From: Eutreptiella sp. 'Long Island Sound 2002'
Taxonomy: Eukaryota; Euglenozoa; Euglenophyceae; Eutreptiales; Eutreptiaceae
Assembly (NCBI GenBank): GCA_964036045.1
Contig: OZ038389.1
Coordinates: 41,356,064 to 41,420,063, forward strand
DNA: 64,000 bases
Direction: 5' to 3'
Made by a program: the position numbers and the translations under genes
Notes under the pieces: generated by a model
Told to the model about the DNA's origin: nothing
Databases searched by the model: none
Seen by the model: only the letters and a program-made list of their open reading frames with translations
Shown: piece after piece, positions 45,525-56,015 of the stretch
How the letters are laid out: each line of letters begins with the position of its first letter
How positions within the stretch are numbered: position 1 is the stretch's first letter

Positions 45525-45638
45525 GAATGCTCCCTGAGGAAGGGCGCATTGAATTCCAGGGGATCGAAGTGGCACGCGTCGTCCTCGAGGGTGGAGGTGG
45601 AGATGACCAGCCAGGTATCGAGGTCCGGGGATTGAGAC
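45525..45638 (-). CDS. Candidate internal exon, unknown protein
   Basis: Exactly 114 bp between TTTAATTAG and ATTC/GTGAGT, a consensus donor. In the open phase it reads SPDLDTWLVISTSTLEDD then FDPLEFNAPFLREHS, a composition unlike the surrounding G/C-rich shadows. A pyrimidine-rich CAATCCTTCTCC lies before the acceptor. Neighbouring exons are not identified and no family is recognised. Confidence 0.4.
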
Positions 45639-46234
45639 CTAATTAAATGGAGAAGGATTGATTGAAAAATGGACTGACAGTGCTGCATAAATTGCAAGCC
45701 TGAGGTAATGCAGTCCACAGAAAGGCATAACTGCATCTTTATTCTTTATGCCAGACCTGGTTAATCCTCAGAAATACACTGTCAGCAGACAGAGCAGCAG
45801 ATAAATATCAGTACATCAAGTGTGTGTGTCAGGAACCGACGTCCGAGGGGGGGGGGGGGGGTGGCGGGCATCAAGGCTGAATGACTGTGCCAGTTGGTAC
45901 TTCCGGGTCGTCCCGCTACACACAAGTGCTGCTTCTGCGGCCTTCGCACGCCAGCGCTGGCACGCCCCACACAAAGTCTGGCCCAGGACTGAGGAGTTTG
46001 GAGGGTGCTCACCACGTCTGATGCGGGACATGCAACAAAGGGCGATCACCGAGTGCTACACATTGGCGGCGCGCAGCATTTCCAGGCATTTTGCATGTCC
46101 CGAGGGGTGGACTGACGGCCAGCCCAAGGGCCTGCTAAAGAGCCGCCTCCTCCCGGAGGGGGGGGGGGTGGAGGGGGTTGGCGTGGGCTGAGGCCGGTTG
46201 CAGTGGGTTGAGGGTTTGGGCGGATCAGAGAGGG

Positions 46235-46790
46235 TCCAAGAGAGCTGGAGAGGGTTTGGGGCGGGTTGCAGGCTGGAGAGGATTGGAGGGGGTTTGGGGC
46301 GGGTTGCAGGCTGGAGAGGATTGGAGGGGGTTTGGGGCGGGTTGCAGGCTGGAGAGGATTGGAGGGGGTTTGGGGCGGGTTGCAGGCTGGAGAGGATTGG
46401 AGGGGGTTTGGGGCGGGTTGCAGGCTGGAGAGGATTGGAGGGGGTTTGGGGCGGGTTGCAGGCTGGAGAGGATTGGAGGGGGTTTGGGGCGGGTTGCAGG
46501 CTGGAGAGGATTGGAGGGGGTTTGGGGCGGGTTGCAGGCTGGAGAGGACTGGAGGGGGTTTGGGGCGGGTTGCAGGCTGGAGAGGACTGGAGAGGGTTTG
46601 GGGCGGGTTGCAGGCTGGAGAGGATTGGAGGGGGTTTGGGGCGGGTTGCAGGCTGGAGAGGACTGGAGGGGGTTTGGGGCGGGTTGCAGGCTGGAGAGGA
46701 TTGGAGGGGGTTTGGGGCGGGTTGCAGGCTGGAGAGGATTGGAGGGGGTTTGGGGCGGGTTGCAGGCTGGAGAGGATTGGAGGGGGTTGG
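46235..46790. repeat. 38-bp minisatellite, about 14 units
   Basis: Unit GGAGAGGATTGGAGGGGGTT then TGGGGCGGGTTGCAGGCT. Units differ only by ATTGG/ACTGG and GGGGG/GAGGG changes. Because 38 is not a multiple of three, every frame cycles through the same 38-residue pattern. Three plus frames and two minus frames are open throughout. Confidence 0.95.
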
Positions 46791-47074
46791 GGAGGGGCGT
46801 TGGGAAGGGGCGTTGGGAAGGGGGTGATTCGCATAGACCTATGAAATATCGCGCGTCGCTGCAGACCAATTGATCGACTGGTGCCAGGAGCGGCGTTGGG
46901 TATGTCCTGCACGCGGAGGGGGAGGGCATGGCATTGAGGGTGGCGGAGGGCAGAAGGTGACTCACCCAACGGTGGGGCCGCCCACGTGTTGTTGTACACC
47001 CCCCACACCCCACCCACCAAGCCTGGGCCGCCCAGGGGCGAGCAAACCCCGGTCCGTAGACAATTTTTGGCAGC

Positions 47075-47165
47075 CAAGGGGCGAAGGAGGGTTTGAACCC
47101 GCGGCTTGGCACCAACGGTTGGCAACACACGCCCTTGCGTGGACACGGGGCACCCTGCAGTGCCC
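47075..47165 (-). other. tRNA-like remnant
   Basis: Minus strand holds CCAACCGTTGGTGCCAAGCC and a B-box-like GGGTTCAAACCC. Anticodon and acceptor stems do not form together. Probably a decayed tRNA or a SINE head. Confidence 0.3.
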
Positions 47166-48060
47166 CATCTTCAGCGTCCCGTGGGGACCCCGAAAGCCGT
47201 AATGTTCAATGTTTTCAAACTGTGTCCTCCCCCGCGTCTCCCCTGCGTCTCACTGAACTGGTTTTTGCCCCAAAAACACATGCAATACAAATGTCTAAAA
47301 AAAAACATTTTTTCAATTGGCGCATCACTTCTTTGCTTTGCATTGGGGGCGGTTCAAGTCGCGTCCTGTTGCGTCCCGTCGCATCCCTCGACAAGGTGCG
47401 CCTTTTGTACCAACCTTTGTGCCTCTTTCTGGCCCCCAATGATCACTGCTTATGAGTGTCCTGTTCCTTGTGTCAACCCCGTGCTTGTGCACCACCATCT
47501 CAGCTTCAAACCCCCTGAGGGTTGTCTGCATGTGTGAGGATCGTGGGATCCTCTCCGAAATACCAACACCCCCCAACCCGAGACCCAGCCCCTGACAGTG
47601 CCCACGGCCTTCCTGCCTCTCCGGTGCATGGCAGGCGGGTCGTCAGGCCGCACCCTACCTTTCCTGAAGGTGGGTCCCTGTGGAAACGGGTTCAGGGCCA
47701 AGGGGTTTGGAGCGGTCAGAGGGCCGACTCCTTCGCCGAACTTCACTTTGTCCGGTTTGATGTGCGGCTCTGGGCCACCCAATGAGCCCGGACAGCAGCG
47801 TCCACAAGCCGATGGAATGGGAGGTCCGGACCGACAGCCGATTCCCCGAAGGCTGCACCCTTGTTCTTGGCCCTCCCTTCATGAAAAGACATGCAAAGCA
47901 AGCGGGCCATCCATCCAAAAACTCCCCCACGAACCTAGTACGGCTTGATCCGATGCAAACTTGACTACGCGTCAAGTTTCAAGTTTCCCTGTCCCTTGTC
48001 CCATTTTGTGCCCTCTGGGTCGTCTTGGCTGACGAGTCAGCCTAATCCCCCCCCCCCATC

Positions 48061-48260
48061 TGTGTAACATTACGTCCTTCATGGGTTTCCTTTCTGGGCC
48101 CAGTACAGTCACCTGTTCTTCCCTTCTCGTATTGCGTCCGGGCATTGCTGCCTGCTCAGTCATTGGTGTCGTCCTGCTCTGGTTTCCTTTTGTGCCCTGG
48201 GCGGCCACCCGTGCTTTCCTTCGCAGTGTGTTGGGCGCTGGCTGCCTGCGGTGTTTGTGG
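48061..48260 (-). repeat. R1 dispersed repeat, copy 7 (divergent)
   Basis: Starts TGTGTAACATTACGTC after a C run at 48047-48056. The GGGCCCAGTACAGTCACCTG block matches the GGGGCCCTGGACAGTCACCC of other copies. Confidence 0.65.
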
Positions 48261-48334
48261 GGCTGACACGCATCATGTCTCTTGTGTGGGAATGGGGCCC
48301 AGCACTGTGACCCTCGAAGCTTCCGAATGGTCTG

Positions 48335-48447
48335 GTCTGCGGGGGAGGGGGTTTTGGCAAGAAGCCATGGTCTTGTGTTCTCGTCTGCAGCTGGCGGCGC
48401 CCACTGGCAGATCGCCATTCGCTGCCCTTCCCTTCCCTTTCCTTCAG
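48335..48447 (+). repeat. R4 dispersed repeat, copy with pyrimidine tract
   Basis: Starts GGGGGTTTTGGCAAGAAGCC, contains CTCGTCTGCAGCTGGCGGCG, and ends in CCCTTCCCTTCCCTTTCCTT followed by CAG. The same order occurs at 49005-49125. The last AG is used as the acceptor of the exon that follows. Confidence 0.65.
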
Positions 48448-48604
48448 TGAAGGTCCACCAAGCCGCTGTTTTGGTCCGCCGTTTCTGTTTCTCCATGGTG
48501 GCGGGTTGCGTCGACCAAAACATTAAGGATCCATACGGCAATACCCTTCACCTCCACGAGGTCACGTTCATGCTCATGGCGGAGTGCTTCCATCGCGTGT
48601 GTGG
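48448..48604 (+). CDS. Exon of unknown protein, 1
   Basis: Bounded by a strong pyrimidine tract ending CCTTCAG and a donor GG/GTGAGC. The open phase reads VKVHQAAVLVRRFCFSMVAG, then DQNIKDPYGNTLHLHEVTF and MLMAECFHRVCG. It leaves two bases that join the next exon in frame. The composition is balanced and differs from the G/C-rich flanks. No family recognised. No start codon is assigned upstream; an internal ATG lies at about residue 17. Confidence 0.5.
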
Positions 48605-48673
48605 GTGAGCTGCGTAAACTCAGCACGACTGTCACCACCTCCCCCCATGTGTCACACGTTCACGGCTCAACAG

Positions 48674-48839
48674 GAGCGCCAACGGTGGTGCCCGGTCCAA
48701 GCTGCGCGACCATCCTCAACACCATCGGCACATGCTCAACTGTTCACCGCATGCCATACCCCCGGCGATGCAGTGCTACGGAGTCGTGGCGGGTACTCGC
48801 ACTCTCGCTGTACCAGATCTTCTTCACTGGGAGCTCCAC
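48674..48839 (+). CDS. Exon of unknown protein, 2
   Basis: Lies 69 bp after exon 1, following GGCTCAACAG and ending at CAC/GTGAGT, a full consensus donor. Joined in phase with exon 1 it stays open (SANGGARSKLRDHPQHH then MLNCSPHAIPPAMQCYGVVAG). A second frame (ESWRVLALSLYQIFFTGSS) looks at least as protein-like, so the phase or the exact acceptor of the first exon may differ from my choice. The 69-bp intron is short. Confidence 0.45.
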
Positions 48840-48929
48840 GTGAGTCGCGGTGTCGTTAGCATGCTCTCGGCACGCTCGGCGCGTTCCACGCCCCAACGGC
48901 CCCCGTGGGGGGGCGATCCACGTCATGCG

Positions 48930-49165
48930 TGGTATGAGGGGGTTTTGGCAAGAAGCCATGGTCTTGTGTTCTCGTCTGCAGCTGGCGGCGCCCACTGCGG
49001 GGGAGGGGGGGGGTTGGCATGACGCCATGGTGTGATGATCTCGTCTGCAGTCGGCGGCGCCTACTAGCCGATCGCCATTCGCTGCCCTTCCCTTGGACCC
49101 TTTCCCTCCATAGGCGGTGGTGCCCATCGGCTTCTCACCACCCTGTGACCTTCCTTTTCCTTGCC
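48930..49165 (+). repeat. Two R4 copies in tandem
   Basis: One copy starts at GGGGTTTTGGCAAGAAGCC (48939) and breaks at a G run (48999-49013). The next starts at once with TTGGCATGACGCC and continues through CTCGTCTGCAGTCGGCGGCG to CCATAGGCGGTGGTGCCCAT. The second continues like the copy at 27.7 kb. Confidence 0.7.
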
Positions 49166-50380
49166 ACTTGCCGTCGTTGGCCGCCCACTTCTTGGCGCAA
49201 CTCCCCGGACCACCTCCACATAGGAGCGAGTTGTTGCTGGGTTGACGGTGGTATCCCGTGTTGGGTGGAGGTGTGATGGGCCCCTTGCTAGCCCCCTTAT
49301 CCCGGCTTGGTCTAGGCGCTTGACAATTAGGTGCGTCCCTTTTCTGGTTGAGTCGCTACGCGAGGGAAGATGTCTCTCCCTTGCTCGCTTCTCAGTGCTA
49401 GCACGCTGGGACTGACTGCAGTGGTCACTCCCTTGAGAGCGCGGCCCCCAGTGGGCTTGCGTTGCGGGGGGGGGGGGGGGTTGCGAAATGTGACACCAAC
49501 ACCATGAGGTTTGGCGCAGAATTCTGAAATCAAAAAGGGGAGGGGGGGATATTTACCCCTTCGTAGCGTCAATGTTTTCGGTTGTTTGGGTCATTGTTGG
49601 TGACTACAAGGGTTCGAAAATGAGTGTCTTCTCATTTAACGGTCATGCTTGTGATAGTACCGGTAGCGCAGCTGCCCCGCAACTGCTGCACTCAGGCCCG
49701 TATGAAAGGCATCGCCCACTTGTCATCATCCGAGGCAGTGCCCACTTGTCTCTTTTTTATACACGAGACACCACTGTTGACTGCAGCTGACTGTAGCGGA
49801 GGAACCCGGTCAGAAATGCCAGCCCCAACACAAATTCTTGGCCCTCCATCATGGGGCCATCTTGGTGGGAATTTAGGTCATCTTGGTCGGAATTTGGCCG
49901 TCCTGGTGGGAACTTCGGCAACCTCGGTGGGAGTCACCATGCACAGCCATGTGGCAAAAACACTGTTCTTCAAATGGCGGGGCCGCCGACCATAAAAACC
50001 CAGGCTGAAAAAAAAGGGGGGGGGGATGCGATGCTGTCATGGTGTGTATCCGCGTAGATCCGCCCCCCCCCCCCCTTGGTCTTCCTCTCTCTCTCTCTCT
50101 CTGACGGTCTGTCTCTTCTTGCATGTTCCTGCGTTCGATAGGGGCCTCAGGCACTCTGTGCCTGGGGCCTCAACACCTGAATCCCGGAGGCCGGCCTTTA
50201 AATTCCTTCACTCCGTCGGCCCCGATCTATCGGGCCCGGTCAGTCGGACGCGGGTCCGTCGACTCGAGTCGGTTGGATTCGGTTAGTCAGAGGCCAGTGG
50301 GTCGGCCCTGGGTCGATGGCGCCCAGTCTACCGGTCACGCTGCTGGTGGCACTACACCACTCATCCCCAAACCCCATGGG
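49166..50380. other. No gene seen; (CT)n and G/C runs
   Basis: 50086-50103 is a CT microsatellite after a C run at 50061. A G run lies at 49465. GTGGGAATTT and GGTCGGAATTT phrases repeat at 49865-49920. The expected C-terminal exon of the fucosyltransferase gene was looked for here and not found. Confidence 0.4.
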
Positions 50381-50390
50381 AAAGGCACAC

Positions 50391-50690
50391 ACTCAAAAAG
50401 CGCTGTAAAATTCTCCTTGGTGTACAGAGGTCTGTCCGGGGCTGCGGAGTTGAGAACCGACAGCATGTCCGATGCCGCGAGCTCCACATTGGAGCTGATG
50501 TACAAAGGGCTGGACGGGGGGCTTTGGGCCAAGAAGTGCCGCTGTAGGCGACGCGCCAGACAGGGCAGGGACGGCCAGCACGTATTGCCCTTCTCCGCTG
50601 CAGTGATGTCGTGCTCCTCCACGATAAACTGGCAGTACTGCTCGAAGTCCCCCCTCCGGAGATGCAGACAATCGTACTCCTGGGGCCCAC
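50391..50690 (-). CDS. O-fucosyltransferase-like protein, motif II exon
   Basis: Opens after CTGCTGCAG (or the in-phase CCCCAG eleven bases later). It encodes YDCLHLRRGDFEQYCQF, the conserved His-x-Arg-x-x-Asp/Gly-Asp-Phe segment that binds GDP-fucose in family GT65/GT68-type enzymes. Further on are CWPSLPCLARRL and SSPLYISSNVELAASDM, the strand-turn-helix after it, then RPLYTKENFTALFE. A donor GT lies just after FE. The last family motif (an S-T/S-F-S-type segment) should be in a later exon, which I could not find down to 45 kb. The exon is on the same strand as the motif I exon 8.5 kb upstream. Such enzymes act in the ER or Golgi lumen. Confidence 0.65.
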
Positions 50691-50754
50691 CTGCAGCAGC
50701 CGTGTATTGCGGCCGTCTCAGGGTCAAGAATGGGGAAGGGACCGGGGCGCATGA

Positions 50755-51420
50755 CACATGCACTTCCTATCCACCACCCACGCACCACCCATGCACCACA
50801 TACCCACTAAACCCCCCCCCCCCCGAATTTCAGCAAGCACTGAAATAAAAGCAAGCATGCCTGCGTACATTTCTGAGGTCTGGAATATGAGCAAACATGG
50901 CAAAATGGCTACCCCAGTGACAAAAGAAGAAACAGAGACAGAAGCATCTCCAGGTGCATGTTCTGTTACGCCTTCATTGGATTCTGCACTAATGTTGTCT
51001 GTGTCCCCAACCTCTGTCGCAGCTTCATAAAACTCAACAACCACATCATCCTCCTCACGGGCTGCTGCGATGTCAGGGAGAGCAGTGAAAACAGGGGGTG
51101 CTCCGAATATAAGCAAAAAAATGCAAGCAAGTGCTTGCTTACAATTGGGGTTGGGGGTTTAATCCACACACCACCCATGCATGGGTAATGCATGGTTGGT
51201 TCATAGGTGGTGCAGAAGTGGTATGTAGGTGGTGTGCAGGTTGCGCATGGTGCATAGGTGGTCCTTAAATGGGAGTGCATGCTTTGCTGCATAGGCAGTG
51301 CACAAGCCAGACAACACGTTCGCACAACCCATGCACCACTTTGCACCAACCATGCATTGCGCACGCACAACCTCTGCGTAACCCAAACACCATCTATGCA
51401 CTTCCCATGGGCCACGATTT
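50755..51420. repeat. Imperfect CATGCACCAC repeats in both orientations
   Basis: CACCCATGCACCAC phrases lie at 50765-50800 and 51320-51345, and the complementary GGTGGTGCAGAAG, GGTGCATAGGTGG at 51200-51270. Between them a minus frame (51116-50840) has an acidic stretch and a hydrophobic segment GVAILPCLLIF; it could be an exon but is unassigned. Confidence 0.5.
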
Positions 51421-51802
51421 CAAAGAGGTGGCCATGACTTCACAGAGGCCGCAGTGCAATCCCGCACAGGGGCCAGGATTTCAATGAGGCCCCAGTGACC
51501 TGAGTATCCATTGCTCATGGCCCAATCTAGTCCCCCCTCCAAATTTAGTACCCCCCTGGCCCTATTGATCAATGTGCAAAAATTATTACCCCCTTGAGCC
51601 AACAAATCACACTTTTCAGAGCTGCAAGCGTCACTTGAAGAATGAAGTTCAATTTGCTTTTTTGTATTGGTAACACTAGCAGAGCATGGGCCACAGCTGC
51701 AGAAGAGTCTGCATTAGCTCCATCAGCCCCTGTTACACAGGAAATCACACGTGGCACGCACCCGCCCAAAATTAGTACCCCCCGGCCTGATTGAGCATTC
51801 TG

Positions 51803-51834
51803 CCAAAATTAGTACCCTTGGGTACTAAATTTGG
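51803..51834. repeat. 32-bp near-perfect palindrome
   Basis: CCAAAATTAGTACCC, two T, then GGGTACTAAATTTGG: 15-bp arms with one mismatch and a 2-bp centre. The arm sequence recurs singly at about 51539-51553, 51576-51590 and 51766-51780. A G run follows at once. It could form a cruciform or mark the junction of two inverted units. Confidence 0.85.
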
Positions 51835-52207
51835 GGAGGGGGGTTTTATGTCCAAGTCGGTGCGTGCTGCTTCGGCATTATCAAGGGAGTGCACAGGGAG
51901 TGCACAGGTGTTGCATGGGATGTTGCATCGTAGCATCGGTATTGCTGCAAACGAGGTGCATAGGCAGTGCATCAGTAGTGCATTTGAAATCCTGGTCCCC
52001 GTGTATGAGCGTGACTCAGGTATATGGTCATAGCCACAAATCACAGTTCATTGTTTTGACTTGCCGCACTGCAGCGCAAACCAGATCAGTGCCAAATGTT
52101 GCCTTGAGTTTGCCATGCACCACGGCTACCAAATGTTTCTTGGGCTGTCTGGGACTAAAATTTGGGGGGGGGGGTTATGTGAATAGTTCATATACACCAC
52201 CACTGCC

Positions 52208-52751
52208 CTAGTCACAGCCCTCCTTCCTCGCAGATTCCAAGCCCTCAGATCCTGCAGTCATACCAAGGGTGGATACCGCCGAGGTGGCTGCAGCCCGGAA
52301 TGGCAGGGCATACCGCACCGCACGTGGGACATGCGCTGGCATGTCCCCGGGGTGGGTGACGTAGTACATATATGTGAACGCCAGTAAACTGCGCGAAGAA
52401 GGGGTGGTCAGAGGCAGGGTAATCGGTTGATAACGACGGATGCAGAGGTTTGGATTAGACACTTGATGACTGGGAGAGGGATGGACTTCGGGTGAGGAAT
52501 CCTTTGGCCGCAACCTCCGAAACGGTTGATGAGTGGTCATCGACCAGGGCTGTCTCGAAAGCCGAGGTCATTGGTTGGGGCAAGAGGGGGGGAAGGGGAG
52601 GCGCTTCTGCGGGTGAGAGGTGTCCCAGCGTTTGTTGGGGTGCTGCAGCGCTTGTGAGCAGCATTTGTGTCCTTCTGCGCACACTTGCAGCCACTGCCCC
52701 CATGGCGTCCACTGTGGCCGGCCAGCGCTCGCAGGCTTCACATTCCGTCAT
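52208..52751 (-). CDS. Two overlapping protein-like frames, unassigned
   Basis: Frame one (52751-52455) starts MTECEACERWPATVDAMGAV and contains PMTSAFETALVDDHSSTVSE. Frame two (52540-52208) contains SLLAFTYMYYVTHPGDMPAH and AAATSAVSTLGMTAGSEG. They overlap by 86 bp in different phases, which suggests a frameshifted or spliced single gene. The Cys-x-x-Cys-Glu start and absence of further motifs do not identify it. It lies inside the large intron of the fucosyltransferase-like gene on the same strand. Confidence 0.3.
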
Positions 52752-53415
52752 TCTCAGACCGCAGGGTGCCCTCCAGCGCTGATGCGGCCATTGTCACGGC
52801 AGGACCAGGGGGCGTTGGGTCAGACCAGGGGGCCCACATCGGTCACGCGCACCATGTCCGGGCGTGTGGCCCGTGGTGCCGCTGGGGGGGGGGGGGGGTG
52901 CTGCGCCATCGGGCAGGCGGTCCAGGGACATTCTGCAGTCGGGCTGCGTCTCTGTGGGCCCTGAAGCCCGAGCCAAGGGGAGGGGAGGAGGCGGCGACCA
53001 ATGCAGCGGCAGGGGGGAGGGGGGGTAGGGACGCGGGGGATGGGCCGGGGGGGGGGGGGGAGGAGGAGGAGCTGCTGGCGATCTGCGCGGGCCCCGTGCT
53101 AGCAGATAGCCGGGAGAGGGTGCCCACTCCCCGTGTCTCCACCACACGGATAGGGATGCAAGAGCATAGACTAGACCAGCCACGCCCATCCCGGGCGTAG
53201 GATGAATTGGGCCTTGTCTAGTCTCCAAACCAACGCCCCTGCTGAACCGGGATACCTCGGCAACAGACCCAACCTAGGGCTGGAACCCTGGTCGAGCGGA
53301 CGCATAGAGGCCCCCGCCCAGCATGGCGTCTCTAGGTGACTTGTCTGATCGTCGGACGCCGACGGTAGGTATTCGTGGACCTTGGTGACAGCTAGAGTCG
53401 CTGAAAACGGAGCTA
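52752..53415. other. No gene seen
   Basis: G runs at about 52885 and 53050 in very G-rich DNA; frames here are low complexity. Confidence 0.4.
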
Positions 53416-53632
53416 AGCGTGCAAGGCGCAGGTGGTGTACCAAAGCGGGTCCCCACCGGATAGGTGTTCACGGGATGCCCGCCCCACCACCCGCTTGTAG
53501 ATACACAGCAAAGCGTGCAAAGCGCAGGTGGTGTACAAAGCGGGTCCCCACCGGATAGGTGTTCACAGGATGCCCGCCCCACCATCCGCTCGTAGACAAA
53601 CAAGAGTAAAGCGTGCAAAGCGCAGATACCTA
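53416..53632. repeat. 97-bp tandem repeat, about 2.2 units
   Basis: AGCGTGCAA(A/G)GCGCAGGTGG starts at 53416, 53512 and (shortened) 53610. Units contain GCGGGTCCCCACCGGATAGG. Confidence 0.85.
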
Positions 53633-54005
53633 GGAAAGGTGACAGCGTTCCCGCTTGCTGAGCAGAGGTGGACACGGGCTATCCACCGCCAAATCCCCGG
53701 TACGTGGAGAGAGCCCATATGCCCGCGAACCGATCGCTCTAGCACCCAGCATCACGGCGTGGCGGGTGGCCTACCGGGAATCGGCTGAAGATCTGCTGAG
53801 CATAGTGAAGCCGCGGCAGCAAGGCTGCCCCCCTGTTCCGGTCCGTTCGTGTTGGGGAGACCCCACCATGCCTCCACACCACGTCAAGGTGCCCGGCCCT
53901 AGGGGTTGGAGGGCGTGGAGGGGGGCGAAGGGGAGCAATGCCAAGCAAAACACACTCAGCCCAAGCACCCCACCGTCACTAGTTTCCCCATCACCACACA
54001 CCTAC

Positions 54006-54179
54006 GTTAGACGCATCAACGTACTCTTCTGCAATCAGAAGGAAACCATAGAATTTAGTCATGATGTCACTGCTACTGCCCCCCGGGACGGTCCCTTTGA
54101 TCAGGGGGCCGGGGCAGTAAAACACACCGGTCTTTACCAACTGCGGATTGCCATTCACATAAACTCCGAGGCACAGATC
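54006..54179 (-). CDS. Candidate 58-codon exon, unknown protein
   Basis: Exactly 174 bp between TTCCCCGCCTAGATTTAG and AAC/GTAGGT, in phase at both ends. It reads DLCLGVYVNGNPQLVKTGVF then YCPGPLIKGTVPGG and MTKFYGFLLIAEEYVDASN, with balanced composition and codon use unlike its neighbours. A pyrimidine tract (TTTGTTTTTCTTTCCCC) precedes the acceptor. It sits in the region where a further exon of the O-fucosyltransferase-like gene is expected, and its 3' phase fits one of the two possible starts of the motif II exon. I do not recognise the sequence as part of that fold, so it may be another gene. Confidence 0.45.
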
Positions 54180-54199
54180 CTAAATCTAGGCGGGGAAAG

Positions 54200-56015
54200 A
54201 AAAACAAATGCCCAGACAATGGGGCGGAAAGTCGCTCGCTGACAGCATGTGTGCACTTTGGTGCTGATGGTTGGTGGCCCACCGACGGTGGATCGGCCGG
54301 CCACGCGCAGCAGTTCGTGACCGGCCGGTGCGCCACGAGGGGCCCCGCGTACCGGAGGCCAGCGGTTGTTGTCTTGCGGGCAGAGAGGACTGTGGGCCTT
54401 TCGTTTGTCGTTGGGGCTCATCCCCCCACCCTCCTCGCCGCCGCGTTGCAGTGCCTGTTTCACATCCCGATTTGCATCTCCTGTTGGACGTTACCTGCCG
54501 TTGAGCAAGTGCAGTCCGGGGGCTCTGTGGACGTGGTGGTGTTATGCAGGGGAGGTCTACCAAAGGTCCCACCCACCCCTTCGCTGAGCTCACCTTCATT
54601 AGACTTCAAGCCCCCCCCAACCGGGTACACCGCCACCGCGGCCCACAGTCCCACGCTGTCGTGAGGGGGGGCGGGAGGGGGCGAAGGGGGCACAAGTTGA
54701 CGGTCCACGTGAAGGGCCGTCCGATGATGAACAACCGCCGTGTACTGCCCGCCGACCACCGTCGGTCCAACGCAGGCCGCCCTTTTGTGAAAAAACGGAG
54801 GACGGTCGCAGCCCCGAGGGACAACCCCGGGACCCCCCCGTACACCGCGTGCACATGTGTGAGCGGGGGAGGTCATGAATGCCGTCGCTCCCCAACCAAC
54901 GGCCGTGACCACACGCCTGACGCGCGTCGGCCATCGAATCGCCCGCCGATCCCCAGCCCCAACCGCCGTCGCTTTCCCCATGACCCCCATCGCTCAGCGC
55001 CCAGTCGCCGCGATGGACCATTGTCCCCTATGCCTTGGTGTCCCGCCCCAGCATGTTGGCGCACCGCGCGGCGGTTGAGCCGGGCCCCGCAACGCGCCAT
55101 ACGTAGCGGACAGGAGCAGTCACAATTCCCTGTTTCTCTGCAGAAATAGTCATCGGACTGTTCTTCAAACCCGTAAACTTGTAAACCAAACCGCCCCCTG
55201 CCCATGCTCCACACACAACACCTGTTGCTGTGCCACCAGGTTGCGCACCCGACACGTGTTCCGCGGTCATGCAACCCCCCCCCTGCCCCCCTGCCCCCCG
55301 TCCCCCCCGATTTTCGCAAACCCCGTCGACAGACTGTGGAGGACTGGTGCCAACGCATCCGGGGGTTTTTTGGGTGGGAAGGCCCTGCCCGCACTGTCCC
55401 GGGGTGCTGTGTATTGCAGGGACAGCCAATGTTTGGTGGTGTACTCCAGTGTGCGCTGTTCTGCCGTCTTGCAGGCACAGCCCGTCGTTTATAAATACCG
55501 CCACCCGGTTTTTTGGCACACCGCAAAATCGCATTCAGTCATCGCACCACTGAATCGTGCAGCAGCAACAACACACTGTTTGGGAACACTCCAAAAACCT
55601 TTGCGCAACAGTTACAACACTTTGCCATGGACCACGCGGTGCAACATTGGAAAAAAAAGTGACACCATTTCCTGACCGGTCGAAAAGATCGGAGGCACAC
55701 CGGTGATTTGCAGCCAAAGTGCACATGGTGATGTAGTGTTTCGTGTAAGTGGAAAGACACAACTGGTCCATAAAGGTTTCTTGAAAAATTGCTTTTGAGT
55801 CGAACCAACGACGCATGCAGGTGCTCCACAAATGCTTTTTGAATAAGTTTTTGTCTCGGATGCCACAATTGATCCATCAACAATTCTTGGAGACATAGTG
55901 CCCTCGTGGTTTGTGGGTTGCAATTTCATGTAAACCGAACGACCTGAGCCGCACCTGTTGCCCCGTGGTCCCTTCGATGCACCATCAGTCGCTATTCCGT
56001 TTCAGCAGGAACCCG
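54200..56015. other. No firm gene
   Basis: 54.2-55.4 kb is G+C rich with compositional frames. 55.5-55.95 kb is less biased and has minus frames (for example CTLAANHRCASDLFDRSG) without clear splice boundaries. Confidence 0.35.

Noticed and set aside
46178-47146. Repeat proteins of 200-366 residues on both strands
   Set aside because: They are translations of the 38-bp minisatellite, identical in every frame.
48061-48260. Possible promoter of the exons at 48.4 kb
   Set aside because: The shared sequence with R1 copies elsewhere shows it to be a repeat, and no TATA or initiator stands out.
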